A stretch of 27,970 bases of DNA from an uncultured Bacteroidales bacterium (GTDB lineage: Bacteria; Bacteroidota; Bacteroidia; Bacteroidales; ML635J-15), in NCBI GenBank assembly GCA_905233405.1, contig CAJOEG010000010.1:1-27970 (forward strand), read 5' to 3'. Under the pieces are notes generated by a model. It ran no database searches and was not told where the DNA came from. It saw only the letters and a program-made list of their open reading frames with translations. Below, piece by piece: positions 5,730-14,718 of the stretch (positions within the stretch are counted from its first letter, which is position 1; every line of letters begins with the position of its first letter). The position numbers and the translations under genes were made by a program.

Positions 5730-6797
5730 ATGAAAAAGGTTTCGCTCATTATAATTGCGGTGTTATGTGTGGTACAGGTTGCACCGGCGCAAATAAAATG
5801 GATGGGCATCGAGGAGGCCATGAGGAAGCAGGATTCGATGCCAAAAACGGTACTGATTGACATGTATACCGATTGGTGTGGCTGGTGCAAGAAGATGGAC
5901 GCCGAAACTTTCAGCAATCCTGACCTTGCGACATACATAAATGCCAACTTCTACCCCGTGAAGTTCAATGCCGAAACTAACGACACCATAATGTTCCCTG
6001 TAAAGCATACCGATGAGAAAACCGGCGAGACAATTACCAATTACAAACCTTTCATAAATTTGCAAAATGGTAACCGTTCTTCACATACTCTTGCCCAGAT
6101 GCTATTGAGCGGACGAATGTCATACCCGACTATAGTATTCATTGACTTTGAGGGCAACATAGTCCCCGTTCCTGGCTATCAGACAATAGAAAACTTAGAA
6201 CCATTGCTTATATATTTCTCCGAACGGATAAATAAATACAGTCCGTGGAACGAATATATGGAATGTTTCAATGCTTCTTTCCGTCCCGAAACCGATACTA
6301 CTGACAAGTTCGACGGGACAATCAATTGGATTGATTTCAATGGGGCTGTGAAGAAAATGAAGACGGAACCCAAGAAACTCCTGCTTTACATTTATTCCAA
6401 CTGGAACACAAGCAGCAAGATAATGCTTGGAGGTTCGTTCAAGGAAAAAGTGGTTGCCGACTACATCAACAAAAATTTCTATGCTGTGCAGATTCCTTAC
6501 GACATAACTGATACACTCAATATTGCTGGACATTCTTTCGTAAACGAGGCCAACCAGATGCAACACCCGCATCAATTGGTTTTGTCGCTTTTGCATCCAG
6601 ATTATCGTGTTCCTGCTTTTGTGATTTTTGACGAAAATGCAACACACCCAATGTTCGTACAACGGGGATTCTCGTCATACACTACAATTGAAAAACTTAT
6701 TACATATTTCAGCGATGATTTAAATACTAAAGGCGTTGATTTGCAAAAATACTATGATGAATACGAATCTAAACTTAGAGAAAATAAACACCAATAA
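5730..6797 (+). CDS. Exported tandem thioredoxin-fold protein, second domain lacking CxxC
   Basis: A 355-residue protein with a signal peptide (cleavage near APAQ, 18-21). Domain 1 (about 22-165) is a thioredoxin_7-like fold with the active site WCGWC (49-53) and the cis-Pro segment YPTIVFID (132-139). Domain 2 (about 198-330) repeats the same order: INWIDFNGAVKKM aligns with IKWMGIEEAM, YSNWNTSSKIM (222-232) stands where domain 1 has YTDWCGWCKKM, ADYINKNFYAVQ matches ATYINANFYPVK, and VPAFVIFD (294-301) keeps the cis-Pro. The first domain is likely a periplasmic thiol-disulfide oxidoreductase; the second has lost both cysteines and may bind substrate or be structural. The stop overlaps the next start (TAATG). 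Confidence 0.85.
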   Translation: MKKVSLIIIAVLCVVQVAPAQIKWMGIEEAMRKQDSMPKTVLIDMYTDWCGWCKKMDAETFSNPDLATYINANFYPVKFNAETNDTIMFPVKHTDEKTGETITNYKPFINLQNGNRSSHTLAQMLLSGRMSYPTIVFIDFEGNIVPVPGYQTIENLEPLLIYFSERINKYSPWNEYMECFNASFRPETDTTDKFDGTINWIDFNGAVKKMKTEPKKLLLYIYSNWNTSSKIMLGGSFKEKVVADYINKNFYAVQIPYDITDTLNIAGHSFVNEANQMQHPHQLVLSLLHPDYRVPAFVIFDENATHPMFVQRGFSSYTTIEKLITYFSDDLNTKGVDLQKYYDEYESKLRENKHQ

Positions 6798-8725
6798 TGA
6801 AAATGCTTAAACGAATCCTTATAATATTAATCCCTGCAATATTGGCGGTTTTCAGTTTGCCTGCACAGGTAAACATTGAAATATCACAGGAAAAAATTCT
6901 CGAAAACGGACAGAAATTCTATCTCCATACCGTGCAGCAAGGGCAGACCTTGTACTCCATCTGCAAGGCATATTCGGCCAAGGAAAAAGATGTTCTGAAT
7001 GTAAATCCCGAACTGCAATCTGGCACCCTTTCCATTGGACAGGTGATTAAAATTCCGATTGAAAACGAAATCTCAAAGGACGGAAAGTATATTGTTTACA
7101 CGGTGAAGAAAGGCGAAACGCTCTACTCGCTGCTGAAACGTTTCGAGACTACTGAAAAGGAATTCTACGAAGCCAATCCAAAACTTGGTCGTAGCGAAAG
7201 CATAAGGGCTGGCGACGAGATTTATTTCCCTGTAAAGGAAAAGAATGAAGAACCAGTTGCTGAAATCAAGCCTCAGACCAACGACAGTTCTGCCAATGAC
7301 GTCACTCCACGCGACGATGCAAAATATATATACCATACAGTAGCCAAAGGCGAAACCTTGTACAAGATTACAAAACAGTACGACATTAGCCTTGATGACC
7401 TTTTCTCTGAAAATCCAAATCTCGCCGACCGTCCACTGTTGATAGGCGAAACCATTCGTATACCGCGCAAGCAGACAACAGACAACAATATCGTAGCAGC
7501 AACTCCAGATAACGACGACAGCTCTGATGACAATACGCATCGTATCACAGACATAGATCAGGACAATACAGAACCCGAACAGCCTGACACAGCAAACATA
7601 CTCACCGACAAGAAAAACTTCACAATTGCATTGTTGATGTCGTTCGAAACGGAAGCCAACATACGTGACCTCGCAAGTCAGGAAAAACGTAAAGTTCCGC
7701 AAAAAATCCGTACCGCTACCGAACGTGCAGTCGATTTCTACTCGGGTTGCCTTGTGGCTCTTGAGAACTTCAAGCACGAAGATGTACACATAACCTTCAA
7801 GGCATACGACATTGGTAAGGACAATACCATACTTACAACTATGGTTGACGAAGGCAAACTCGATAACGTTGATATGATAATAGGACCGGCATACAAGAGC
7901 CAGGTCGATTACCTCAACTCACTCAACCTTGGCATTCCAATGCTTCTGCCGTTTGTAACCGATGAGGCGGTGCTGAAAAGCAATCCTAACAACATAATGC
8001 TTAATCCAAGCAAGCAGGACATACGTAACGAGGTGGCTAAGTATGCATCAAGTATTCCGAATTGCAATGCGTTGATAGTAAAAGGCACTTCCGACGAATC
8101 TAAGTTGGCATCGGAAAAGTATATGGAGGCTATGCAGAATTTAGGTGTCAAGGCTACCGAACTTAATTTCAACGGCAGTAGCATCGAAGCAATAGGAAGC
8201 TCGTTGGTGAAAGGTTCTGAAAACCTTATCATAATGACTTTTGAGAACGAAATGACAGCGACAAGGGTGCTTACTCAGGTGTTCAAACTTTGCGAGGACT
8301 ATAAGATAACACTCATTGCCGACCCAAAGATTATGAATTACGAAAGCATAGATCCGAACTACTATGTTGAAGTGAGATATACCTATTATTCGAATATAAA
8401 CATCAACTACAAAAACCTTGATGTAAAGACGTTCATAAGCAAGTTCCACAATGCCTTCCTTTGCGAACCCAACACCGATGCCTACATAGCAGCCGATGCC
8501 ATCAACTATTTCGTACCGCTTGTACAGAAGGCTGGGAAGAACTTTGCCCGTATCATCGGCCAAGATTATGTGCAGGAAGGTCTTGGAGGAAAGCGTCAGT
8601 ATGTGAAAAATTCGGGATACAGCAACAACTCGTACAGCAACAAGGAGGTTTATCTATATACCATTCAGAAGGACTATTCGTTCTCGATAGTATATCCGAC
8701 AGAAAATTCAAGCGATAACAAATAA
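6797..8725 (+). CDS. LysM-repeat protein with periplasmic-binding-protein-like domain
   Basis: A 642-residue exported protein. After a signal peptide (about 1-24) come three LysM domains (about 43-88, 99-146, 177-224), each starting with the HTV/YTV-x-x-G-(E/Q)-T-LY signature and ending in an (I/F)P turn. A polar acidic linker follows (about 225-270). The C-terminal part (about 273-630) resembles type 1 periplasmic-binding domains of ABC-type or LpoA-like proteins (FTIALLMSF, VDMIIGPAYKSQ, NLIIMTFENEM). LysM binds peptidoglycan, so the protein probably anchors a ligand-sensing or enzyme-activating module to the wall. It is coupled to the thioredoxin-fold gene and followed 12 nt later by rseP. 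Confidence 0.85.
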   Translation: MKMLKRILIILIPAILAVFSLPAQVNIEISQEKILENGQKFYLHTVQQGQTLYSICKAYSAKEKDVLNVNPELQSGTLSIGQVIKIPIENEISKDGKYIVYTVKKGETLYSLLKRFETTEKEFYEANPKLGRSESIRAGDEIYFPVKEKNEEPVAEIKPQTNDSSANDVTPRDDAKYIYHTVAKGETLYKITKQYDISLDDLFSENPNLADRPLLIGETIRIPRKQTTDNNIVAATPDNDDSSDDNTHRITDIDQDNTEPEQPDTANILTDKKNFTIALLMSFETEANIRDLASQEKRKVPQKIRTATERAVDFYSGCLVALENFKHEDVHITFKAYDIGKDNTILTTMVDEGKLDNVDMIIGPAYKSQVDYLNSLNLGIPMLLPFVTDEAVLKSNPNNIMLNPSKQDIRNEVAKYASSIPNCNALIVKGTSDESKLASEKYMEAMQNLGVKATELNFNGSSIEAIGSSLVKGSENLIIMTFENEMTATRVLTQVFKLCEDYKITLIADPKIMNYESIDPNYYVEVRYTYYSNININYKNLDVKTFISKFHNAFLCEPNTDAYIAADAINYFVPLVQKAGKNFARIIGQDYVQEGLGGKRQYVKNSGYSNNSYSNKEVYLYTIQKDYSFSIVYPTENSSDNK

Positions 8726-8737
8726 CACAGATAGGAA

Positions 8738-10126
8738 ATGGGAGCACTGACAATGACCGTACAACTGCTTTTGGCTTTATCGCTACTAGTGGTAATACAC
8801 GAATTCGGACACTATCTTGCCGCCCGCGCCTTCGGTGTAAGGGTAAAGAAATTTTACCTATTCTTCGATTTCCCTATGTTTTTCACTCAGCCTACTTTTG
8901 CATTGTTCCGTGCCAAAAAGGTGAACGGCAAGTGGAAATTCAGTTGGTTCAGCCGCAATGCTCCAAAGGAATATGACGAAGACGAAACTACAACAGAATG
9001 GGGTGTCGGATATTTTCCGCTCGGTGGCTACTGCGCCATCGATGGAATGGTCGACGAAACCACAAGTTCCGACCAACTTCCCGAAGAGCCTAAGCCGTGG
9101 GAATTCCGTACAAAACCCGCTTGGCAACGCCTAATCATAATGATTGGCGGAGTGACGATGAACGTAATTGCCGCAGTACTGATACTTGGTTTTTCGCACT
9201 TGGCATTCACAAAGTCCTACTTGCCTGTAGAAAACGTAAGCGAAGGCATTTATCCGTCGGAATACGGACGCTTCCTCGGTTTTGAGACAGGTGACAAGAT
9301 TGTCGAAATAAACGGAAACGAAGTTGAACGCTACGAGGACGTTTTCTCGGCAAAACTTTTCTTTGCCAGCACAATTACTGTCGACCGCAACGGCTATCGA
9401 AAGGAAATAGAAATTCCCGACACTCTGTATTCCTATATGAAAAACGGTGGAACATTGTTCGATTTGTCAAACCACAAGGTTGTAATCGATAGTGTATTAA
9501 GTGGAATGGCGGCCGACAAGGCTGGAATCAGACCCAATTCGGAACTGCTAAAAATTGGCAACGTCGAAATACAGAGTTTCGGACAAATGCGCGATATGCT
9601 CAACTATTGCAAAGGCAGCACCCTCGATTTTGAACTTATCGCCAACGGTGAGGAATACAAAGTGCCTGTAGAAATCGACAGCACTGGAAAAATCGGTGTC
9701 TTTGTGAAGCAGCCGCAGTACGAAACAAGGGATTACACTCTTGCAACGGCAATGAAGTACGGCTGGCGCGATGCTATGGAAACTCTCTATGCCAACATCA
9801 AAGGGTTCGGACTGATATTCAGTGGCAAGGAAAAAGCCCGCGAAAGCCTGCAGGGACCAATCGGAATCGCCAAGGTTTATGGTCCGGTGTGGGACTGGGC
9901 AAGATTCTGGAAACTGACGGGAATAATATCCATTATCCTCGCCTTCATGAACATACTGCCAATTCCAGCTCTCGACGGCGGACACGTACTTTTGCTTGCA
10001 ATCGAAGCCTTCACGCGCCGCAAGTTGCCAAACAAGGCTCTTGACATTATACAGCGGATAGGTCTGATGATATTGCTGGCACTTATGGTTTTCATTATCT
10101 TCAACGATATTCTAAATCTTTTCTGA
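8738..10126 (+). CDS. rseP: Site-2 metalloprotease RseP
   Basis: This membrane-embedded zinc protease performs intramembrane cleavage of anti-sigma factors and signal-peptide remnants. The first TM helix carries HEFGH (21-25). PDZ-like regions follow in the middle (around 150-330; GFETGDKIVEINGNEV and SGMAADKAGIRPNSELLKI). The last helices carry the third zinc-ligand motif LDGGH (412-416). The length of 462 residues is normal for the family. The ATG at 8738 is used; an internal ATG five codons later is possible. It sits in the envelope operon, 12 nt after the LysM gene and 1 nt before the next ORF. Substrates cannot be inferred. Confidence 0.95.
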   Translation: MGALTMTVQLLLALSLLVVIHEFGHYLAARAFGVRVKKFYLFFDFPMFFTQPTFALFRAKKVNGKWKFSWFSRNAPKEYDEDETTTEWGVGYFPLGGYCAIDGMVDETTSSDQLPEEPKPWEFRTKPAWQRLIIMIGGVTMNVIAAVLILGFSHLAFTKSYLPVENVSEGIYPSEYGRFLGFETGDKIVEINGNEVERYEDVFSAKLFFASTITVDRNGYRKEIEIPDTLYSYMKNGGTLFDLSNHKVVIDSVLSGMAADKAGIRPNSELLKIGNVEIQSFGQMRDMLNYCKGSTLDFELIANGEEYKVPVEIDSTGKIGVFVKQPQYETRDYTLATAMKYGWRDAMETLYANIKGFGLIFSGKEKARESLQGPIGIAKVYGPVWDWARFWKLTGIISIILAFMNILPIPALDGGHVLLLAIEAFTRRKLPNKALDIIQRIGLMILLALMVFIIFNDILNLF

Positions 10127-10127
10127 T

Positions 10128-10934
10128 ATGAAAATGAAGCGGATTATTCAAATATTGCTAATAGTTATTTCTTCTGTATCAATGTCGTATGGACAGGAAT
10201 TCCTTGATTTCACCAGTCGTTACAACAGACAGAAGAGAGTTCTATTGGTTCCGTTCGACGAAAGAATATATTTCAACGATGCTACAGCTGACATTGCAAG
10301 ACGCGACGGACTTACCCACGATGAAATAATGGAATATTTCCGCTATCAGTTAAGCCTGTATCTAACAAATGCGCTCATTGATTCGTGCGAAGTGGTTGAC
10401 CTTTTGAAAGACAATACTCGCGAGGCGGAAGCCGACATTTCTGGGCTTTATACTACAATGTCGTACGAACTGAGGCTTGCCGAATTTGAAATAGAAACCG
10501 GGAAAAGAGCCGAAAAACTTGAGGAGGCACGGCGCAAACAACGTGAAGAGGAGATGAAAAATGCTCGCCCTGGAATACAGAACGGCGAACTTGTTGGTCG
10601 CAAGCAGCAGACTGACGATATGTACCTACATATAATTATAGGGCAGCCCGATGTGCTTAAAGAAATTGCAACTCGTCGCAATGTCGATTACTTCTTGTTT
10701 ATTAACCAATTTGACATCAAGACTGACTACCGCGATCCATATCTCAGCGGTCAGCGCAACGTACAAAGGCTTATGCGCGTACATTTCAGCATATACAATA
10801 CCGAAGGCGAGTTTATTTCTGGAAATTTTGCTAGCACAAAGGTTCCAATTTACGAAGACGACAAGGAACATATTGTAACCCAGTATTTCCCCGAGATAAT
10901 GCGACAGATTTTGAAAAAGATAAAATTCCATTGA
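10128..10934 (+). CDS. Exported protein of unknown function
   Basis: A 268-residue protein that I cannot assign to a family. It has a signal peptide ending at MSYGQ (about 19-23), a conserved-looking opening (KRVLLVPFDERIYFNDATADIA), a charged, probably coiled-coil helix (about 110-150; EKLEEARRKQREEEMK), and a C-terminal alpha/beta part (VDYFLFINQFDIKTDY ... MRVHFSIYNTEGEFISG). The last part resembles periplasmic proteins that report environmental or lipoprotein status, but this is only an impression. It is wedged with 1-nt gaps between rseP and rdgB, so it is surely co-translated with them. Confidence 0.7.
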   Translation: MKMKRIIQILLIVISSVSMSYGQEFLDFTSRYNRQKRVLLVPFDERIYFNDATADIARRDGLTHDEIMEYFRYQLSLYLTNALIDSCEVVDLLKDNTREAEADISGLYTTMSYELRLAEFEIETGKRAEKLEEARRKQREEEMKNARPGIQNGELVGRKQQTDDMYLHIIIGQPDVLKEIATRRNVDYFLFINQFDIKTDYRDPYLSGQRNVQRLMRVHFSIYNTEGEFISGNFASTKVPIYEDDKEHIVTQYFPEIMRQILKKIKFH

Positions 10935-10935
10935 T

Positions 10936-11523
10936 ATGAAACTTGTCCTTGCAAGCAACAACAAACATAAGCTCGAAGAAATGAGGGCTATTCTTGGCGG
11001 CAAAGTCGAAATATTGTCGCTGTCGGACATCAACTGCCACGACGAAATTCCCGAAGAACAGGACACAATAGAAGGCAACGCCCTGCAGAAAGCAAGGTAC
11101 ATACACGACAAGTTCGGAATCGACTGCTTTGCCGACGATACAGGACTCGAAGTCGAATGCCTTAATGGAGAACCGGGCGTTTATTCGGCTCGCTACGCTG
11201 GCGAACATCCAACTTTCGACGACAACATTGCAAAGCTCCTAGCCAATATGGAGGGTCACGAAAACCGCAAGGCCAGGTTCAGAACTGCCATAGCATTGAT
11301 ACTCGGAGAAAAGGAATACATCTTCGAGGGCGAGGTGAAAGGTCAGATTATCAAGGAATACCGTGGACACAACGGCTTTGGCTACGACCCTGTATTCCTG
11401 CCCGACGGTTACAATCAGACATTTGCCGAACTTCCTGCCGAAATAAAGAACAAAATCAGCCACCGTGGAAATGCTGCGAAAAAGCTTGCAGAATTCCTTA
11501 ACAACATTAATGCAAATGAATAA
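10936..11523 (+). CDS. rdgB: XTP/dITP diphosphatase (RdgB/HAM1 family)
   Basis: This house-cleaning enzyme hydrolyses dITP, XTP and ITP to monophosphates, keeping deaminated purines out of DNA and RNA. The 195-residue protein carries the family motifs in order: SNNKHKLEE (7-15, nucleotide binding), FADDTGLEVE (65-74, metal-binding acidic residues), FGYDP (148-152) and SHRGNA (175-180). The ATG at 10936 follows the previous stop by 1 nt. Its last 8 nt overlap the start of the porZ-like gene. Confidence 0.97.
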   Translation: MKLVLASNNKHKLEEMRAILGGKVEILSLSDINCHDEIPEEQDTIEGNALQKARYIHDKFGIDCFADDTGLEVECLNGEPGVYSARYAGEHPTFDDNIAKLLANMEGHENRKARFRTAIALILGEKEYIFEGEVKGQIIKEYRGHNGFGYDPVFLPDGYNQTFAELPAEIKNKISHRGNAAKKLAEFLNNINANE

Positions 11524-13867
11524 GTTAGAATCCATAGTAACAACCATCACCTTCCTGATAATATCAATAATATCGTCGGCGCAGGTTGCGGTAGGGCAGT
11601 GGCAGGACCATTTCTCTTACAACAACGGCAAACAGCTTATTGCTGTTGATAAAGCGATTTATTATATTTCTGAGTGTGGTGTGCTGAAATACGACACAGA
11701 ATCGGGTGAAATTGAAAAATACAATAGGTTCAACATACTCTCCGACATAACTCCTACAGGAATCGCATACGATGAGAAGACTGGTAGCATAATAATCGGT
11801 TATTCAACAGGAAACGTTGACATAATACAAGGGAACGAAGTTACAAACATCAACGACATAAAGAAAAAGTCAATAAACAGTAGCAAGGCTATAAATTCAA
11901 TCATAGCATACGATGGCTATGCATATTTAGGTTGTGATTTCGGAATAGTAAAGCTTAGCCTTAAAAGGATGGAGATTAGCGAAACTTGGTTTATTGGAGA
12001 GAATGGCACCTACGTTCACGTAAATGATATGGACAGGCACGGCGAAGATCTTTATGTAGCTACCACAACAGGTGTATTTCACGGACGGCTTTCCGATATG
12101 CTTGTGGATTTCTCAAATTGGCAAATTCTAACTGATATTGATGCTCCATCACCACAGGCCTGGATGAAAGGTCAAAACTATAGCACTGTAAAGTATTTTG
12201 GCGGACAACTGCTTGCAAACTATAAGAGTACGCAGTCAAATAGTGATAGTATAATGGCGTATAGCGGAAATACATGGTCGCACGTTTTGAATAAATGCAA
12301 ATCGGTAAGTTCAATATCTGGAGACAATGAGACTTTGTTATGTGCTACAGGGTCGGCACTATATTCTTTTAATTCTTCACTTGTAAGTACGCAAGAGTCA
12401 TTGTGGTACTACAAAACTCCTGAAAAATGGATTCAGATGTATTCAAGCGAAGCCATAGTATGTGGGGGGAAGATATGGATAGCCGATCGAATAAATGGTC
12501 TCGGGTGGATAGATGATTCTGAAGGTAATGGTAATATTATTAGTATAAACTCTCCCCAGAATAATAATGTGTTCCAAATATCTGCTTCGAAATCAAGTGT
12601 TATTGCTGTAAGGGGTGGATACAATGCTTCTTTTAATCCTACTTGGACAACTTCTAATATCTACAAATATAAAGATTATACTTGGACTACGCAAACAGAC
12701 AAGGAGGTGCAAGAATTTTCGGACATCAGGGATTTAGTAAATGTAACAATAGATCCTAACGACCCTAGTCATTATTTTGTAAGCACTTGGGTTAAAGGTC
12801 TTATTGAATTTAGGGACAACAACTTCTATAAGCTCTATAATTCAGCAAACAGTACACTTATGCAAATTGATGGATTAGACTGGGTAAGGGTTGGCAGTTC
12901 AACATTTGACAGCAATGGAAACCTTTGGGTAACCAACTCATTGGCGTCAAAATGTTTACATATAATGACACCAGAAGGTAAATGGACTGGATTTTCATTT
13001 CCGGATATGGTGAAGAACATTAAGAGCATAATAGTAACACAAAGCGGTAAAAAATGGCTTGCCATAGGTCAATCGGGAGGATTGTTCGTGTTTGACGACA
13101 ACGGTACGCCAGAAAATACTTCAGATGATCAATATAAGCATATTAGCGTTGTAAACGAAGAAGGGGAACTTGTAAGTAATGATATATTCTCGATAGCCGA
13201 GGACAAGAACGGATACATTTGGGTAGGAACATCCAAGGGTGTGGTTGTATACTATAATCCAGACAAGGTTTTCGAGAATTCAAACTTTAGGGGGCGACAA
13301 ATAAAAGTCCCACGCAATGATGGTAGCGACAATGCAGATTTGTTGCTTTCTGCCGAAGTGGTAACAGCTATTTGTGTCGATGGTGCAAATTGCAAGTGGT
13401 TTGGAACAAGGAATGGTGGAGCATATTATACAAGTGCCGATGGCATAGAAACAATACACCATTTTAATACGGATAATAGTCCTATTCCAAGCGACAACAT
13501 CTTGTCGATAAGTATAGTGCCCGAGACAGGAGATGTATTTTTCGCAACTCCCAAGGGAATCATTTCATATAGGGGAACAGCAACAGAAGGTTTTGAAGAC
13601 TACAATGAAATATTGGCATTCCCGAACCCCGTACCGTCCGGATACGAAGGGTATGTATCAATAAAGGGATTGATTGCGGGGTCTATTGTAAAGATTGCCG
13701 ACATTTCGGGCAACATAGTATATGAAGCACGTGCAACGGGAGGTCAACTAGTCTGGGACGGACGCAACCTCAACGGAAACCGCGTTTCATCTGGCGTATA
13801 TGTTGTTTTTGTCTCAACAGAAATCGGAGAACAAAAATCAACGACAAAAATCCTATTCCTGAAATAA
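11516..13867 (+). CDS. porZ: PorZ-like beta-propeller protein with T9SS sorting domain
   Basis: PorZ is a surface component of the type IX secretion attachment complex (with PorU, PorV, PorQ). The 783-residue protein has a signal peptide (about 1-27), then the opening typical of this family (GQWQDHFSYNNGKQLIAV), two-component-regulator-like propeller blades (for example GYAYLGCDFGIVKLSL, GYIWVGTSKGVVVYY, CKWFGTRNGGAYY), and a C-terminal sorting domain of about 86 residues (AFPNPVPSGYEGYVSIKG ... GVYVVFVSTEIGEQKSTTKI). The ATG at 11516 starts exactly at the signal peptide; the longer in-frame start at 11465 lies inside rdgB and is rejected. The length is close to the 776 residues of P. gingivalis PorZ. 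It is followed by recO. Confidence 0.85.
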   Translation: MNKLESIVTTITFLIISIISSAQVAVGQWQDHFSYNNGKQLIAVDKAIYYISECGVLKYDTESGEIEKYNRFNILSDITPTGIAYDEKTGSIIIGYSTGNVDIIQGNEVTNINDIKKKSINSSKAINSIIAYDGYAYLGCDFGIVKLSLKRMEISETWFIGENGTYVHVNDMDRHGEDLYVATTTGVFHGRLSDMLVDFSNWQILTDIDAPSPQAWMKGQNYSTVKYFGGQLLANYKSTQSNSDSIMAYSGNTWSHVLNKCKSVSSISGDNETLLCATGSALYSFNSSLVSTQESLWYYKTPEKWIQMYSSEAIVCGGKIWIADRINGLGWIDDSEGNGNIISINSPQNNNVFQISASKSSVIAVRGGYNASFNPTWTTSNIYKYKDYTWTTQTDKEVQEFSDIRDLVNVTIDPNDPSHYFVSTWVKGLIEFRDNNFYKLYNSANSTLMQIDGLDWVRVGSSTFDSNGNLWVTNSLASKCLHIMTPEGKWTGFSFPDMVKNIKSIIVTQSGKKWLAIGQSGGLFVFDDNGTPENTSDDQYKHISVVNEEGELVSNDIFSIAEDKNGYIWVGTSKGVVVYYNPDKVFENSNFRGRQIKVPRNDGSDNADLLLSAEVVTAICVDGANCKWFGTRNGGAYYTSADGIETIHHFNTDNSPIPSDNILSISIVPETGDVFFATPKGIISYRGTATEGFEDYNEILAFPNPVPSGYEGYVSIKGLIAGSIVKIADISGNIVYEARATGGQLVWDGRNLNGNRVSSGVYVVFVSTEIGEQKSTTKILFLK

Positions 13868-13948
13868 CAATTGACAATGAATAATCTTGTCAAATCATCA
13901 AATCATCAAATCATCAAATTTTTGATCCCTTGAACTTTGAACTTTTGA
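13868..13948. repeat. Short tandem repeats between porZ-like gene and recO
   Basis: CAAATCAT is repeated three times plus a partial copy (13891-13919), followed by TTGAACT-type heptamers (TGAACTTTGAACTTTTGAA, 13932-13948) running directly into the recO start. Such degenerate words are common in intergenic DNA of Bacteroidota. No transcription signal is seen in it. Confidence 0.7.
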
Positions 13949-14668
13949 ATGCTCCTCAAGACCGAAGCCATAGTCCTAAACCGTATCAAATACACAGACA
14001 ATTCATTTGTCGTGAATCTTTACAGCGAAGCCATTGGAAAAATCTCGGTATTAGCAAGAACATCGGCGCGAAAAACAGGACAGAAAGCCAATATGTTTGC
14101 GCCTTTCAATATCATACAGACAGAACTTAGGCTTAAGGATACTCGCTCAGTGCAAGGAATGTCGTATTGCGAACTAGTGAAAAGTTCCATCGACAGCGAC
14201 ATAAATAAGATTTGCATCTCTCAATTTATCGCTGAAGTAATAATGAAGATGGTAAAGGAAGAAGAACAAAATGTCAAACTGTACAATTTTTTCAAAGAGA
14301 CAATATATGCAATTGAAACATCAAACGAAAACATTGTCAACCTGCATATAATATTCCTCAAGGAATTTGCCAGACACCTTGGATTTGCAATAACCAACAA
14401 CTACTGTAACGAAACTCCTTATTTCAATTCGCGGGAAGGTATGTTCCTGCCATTTTTCACTTCGGAGGAAGAGTCGTTCGACCAACAATTAAGTCTTGCT
14501 TTTTCGACAATTCTTAGAGCATCATACCAAACATGTAACACTAGTATTCCATACGTATACCGAAAGGAGATAATTAGACAGATGCTTGAATACTACAAAA
14601 TACACACTGAAAATCTGTCTGAAATAAAATCGCTGAAAGTACTTAATGAGATATTTTCAAAGGATTAG
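13949..14668 (+). CDS. recO: DNA repair protein RecO
   Basis: RecO works with RecR (and RecF) to load RecA on SSB-coated single-stranded DNA. The 239-residue protein opens with the OB-fold signature LLKTEAIVLNRIKYTDNSFVVNLYS and continues with GKISVLARTSARKTGQKANMF, then a helical C-terminal domain. The single CNETPYFN segment replaces the four-Cys zinc finger found in some RecO proteins. The ATG at 13949 is preceded by an 80-bp repeat-rich gap, so it may be the last cistron of the envelope operon or have weak independent transcription. It is convergent with the flavodoxin-like gene 50 bp downstream. Confidence 0.92.
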   Translation: MLLKTEAIVLNRIKYTDNSFVVNLYSEAIGKISVLARTSARKTGQKANMFAPFNIIQTELRLKDTRSVQGMSYCELVKSSIDSDINKICISQFIAEVIMKMVKEEEQNVKLYNFFKETIYAIETSNENIVNLHIIFLKEFARHLGFAITNNYCNETPYFNSREGMFLPFFTSEEESFDQQLSLAFSTILRASYQTCNTSIPYVYRKEIIRQMLEYYKIHTENLSEIKSLKVLNEIFSKD

Positions 14669-14718
14669 GATTTTAGTGTAAACGATGTGTGCGGAGCTGT
14701 TTTCGTTTTAGTCGATAC

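Noticed and set aside
7073..7789. 238-codon minus-strand frame opposite the LysM protein
   Set aside because: Shadow of the LysM coding region, Cys/Phe/Val-rich translation, no start context.
11465..11515. Longer start of the porZ-like gene at 11465
   Set aside because: It lies inside rdgB and would place 17 residues before a canonical signal peptide; the ATG at 11516 is at the signal peptide.
13891..13919. Tandem CAAATCAT units as a CRISPR-like array
   Set aside because: Units are 8 bp and contiguous with no spacers; no cas genes are present.
14680..14708. AAACGA / TCGTTT as terminator of recO
   Set aside because: Only a 6-bp AT-rich stem with a long loop and a short T-run; too weak to call.
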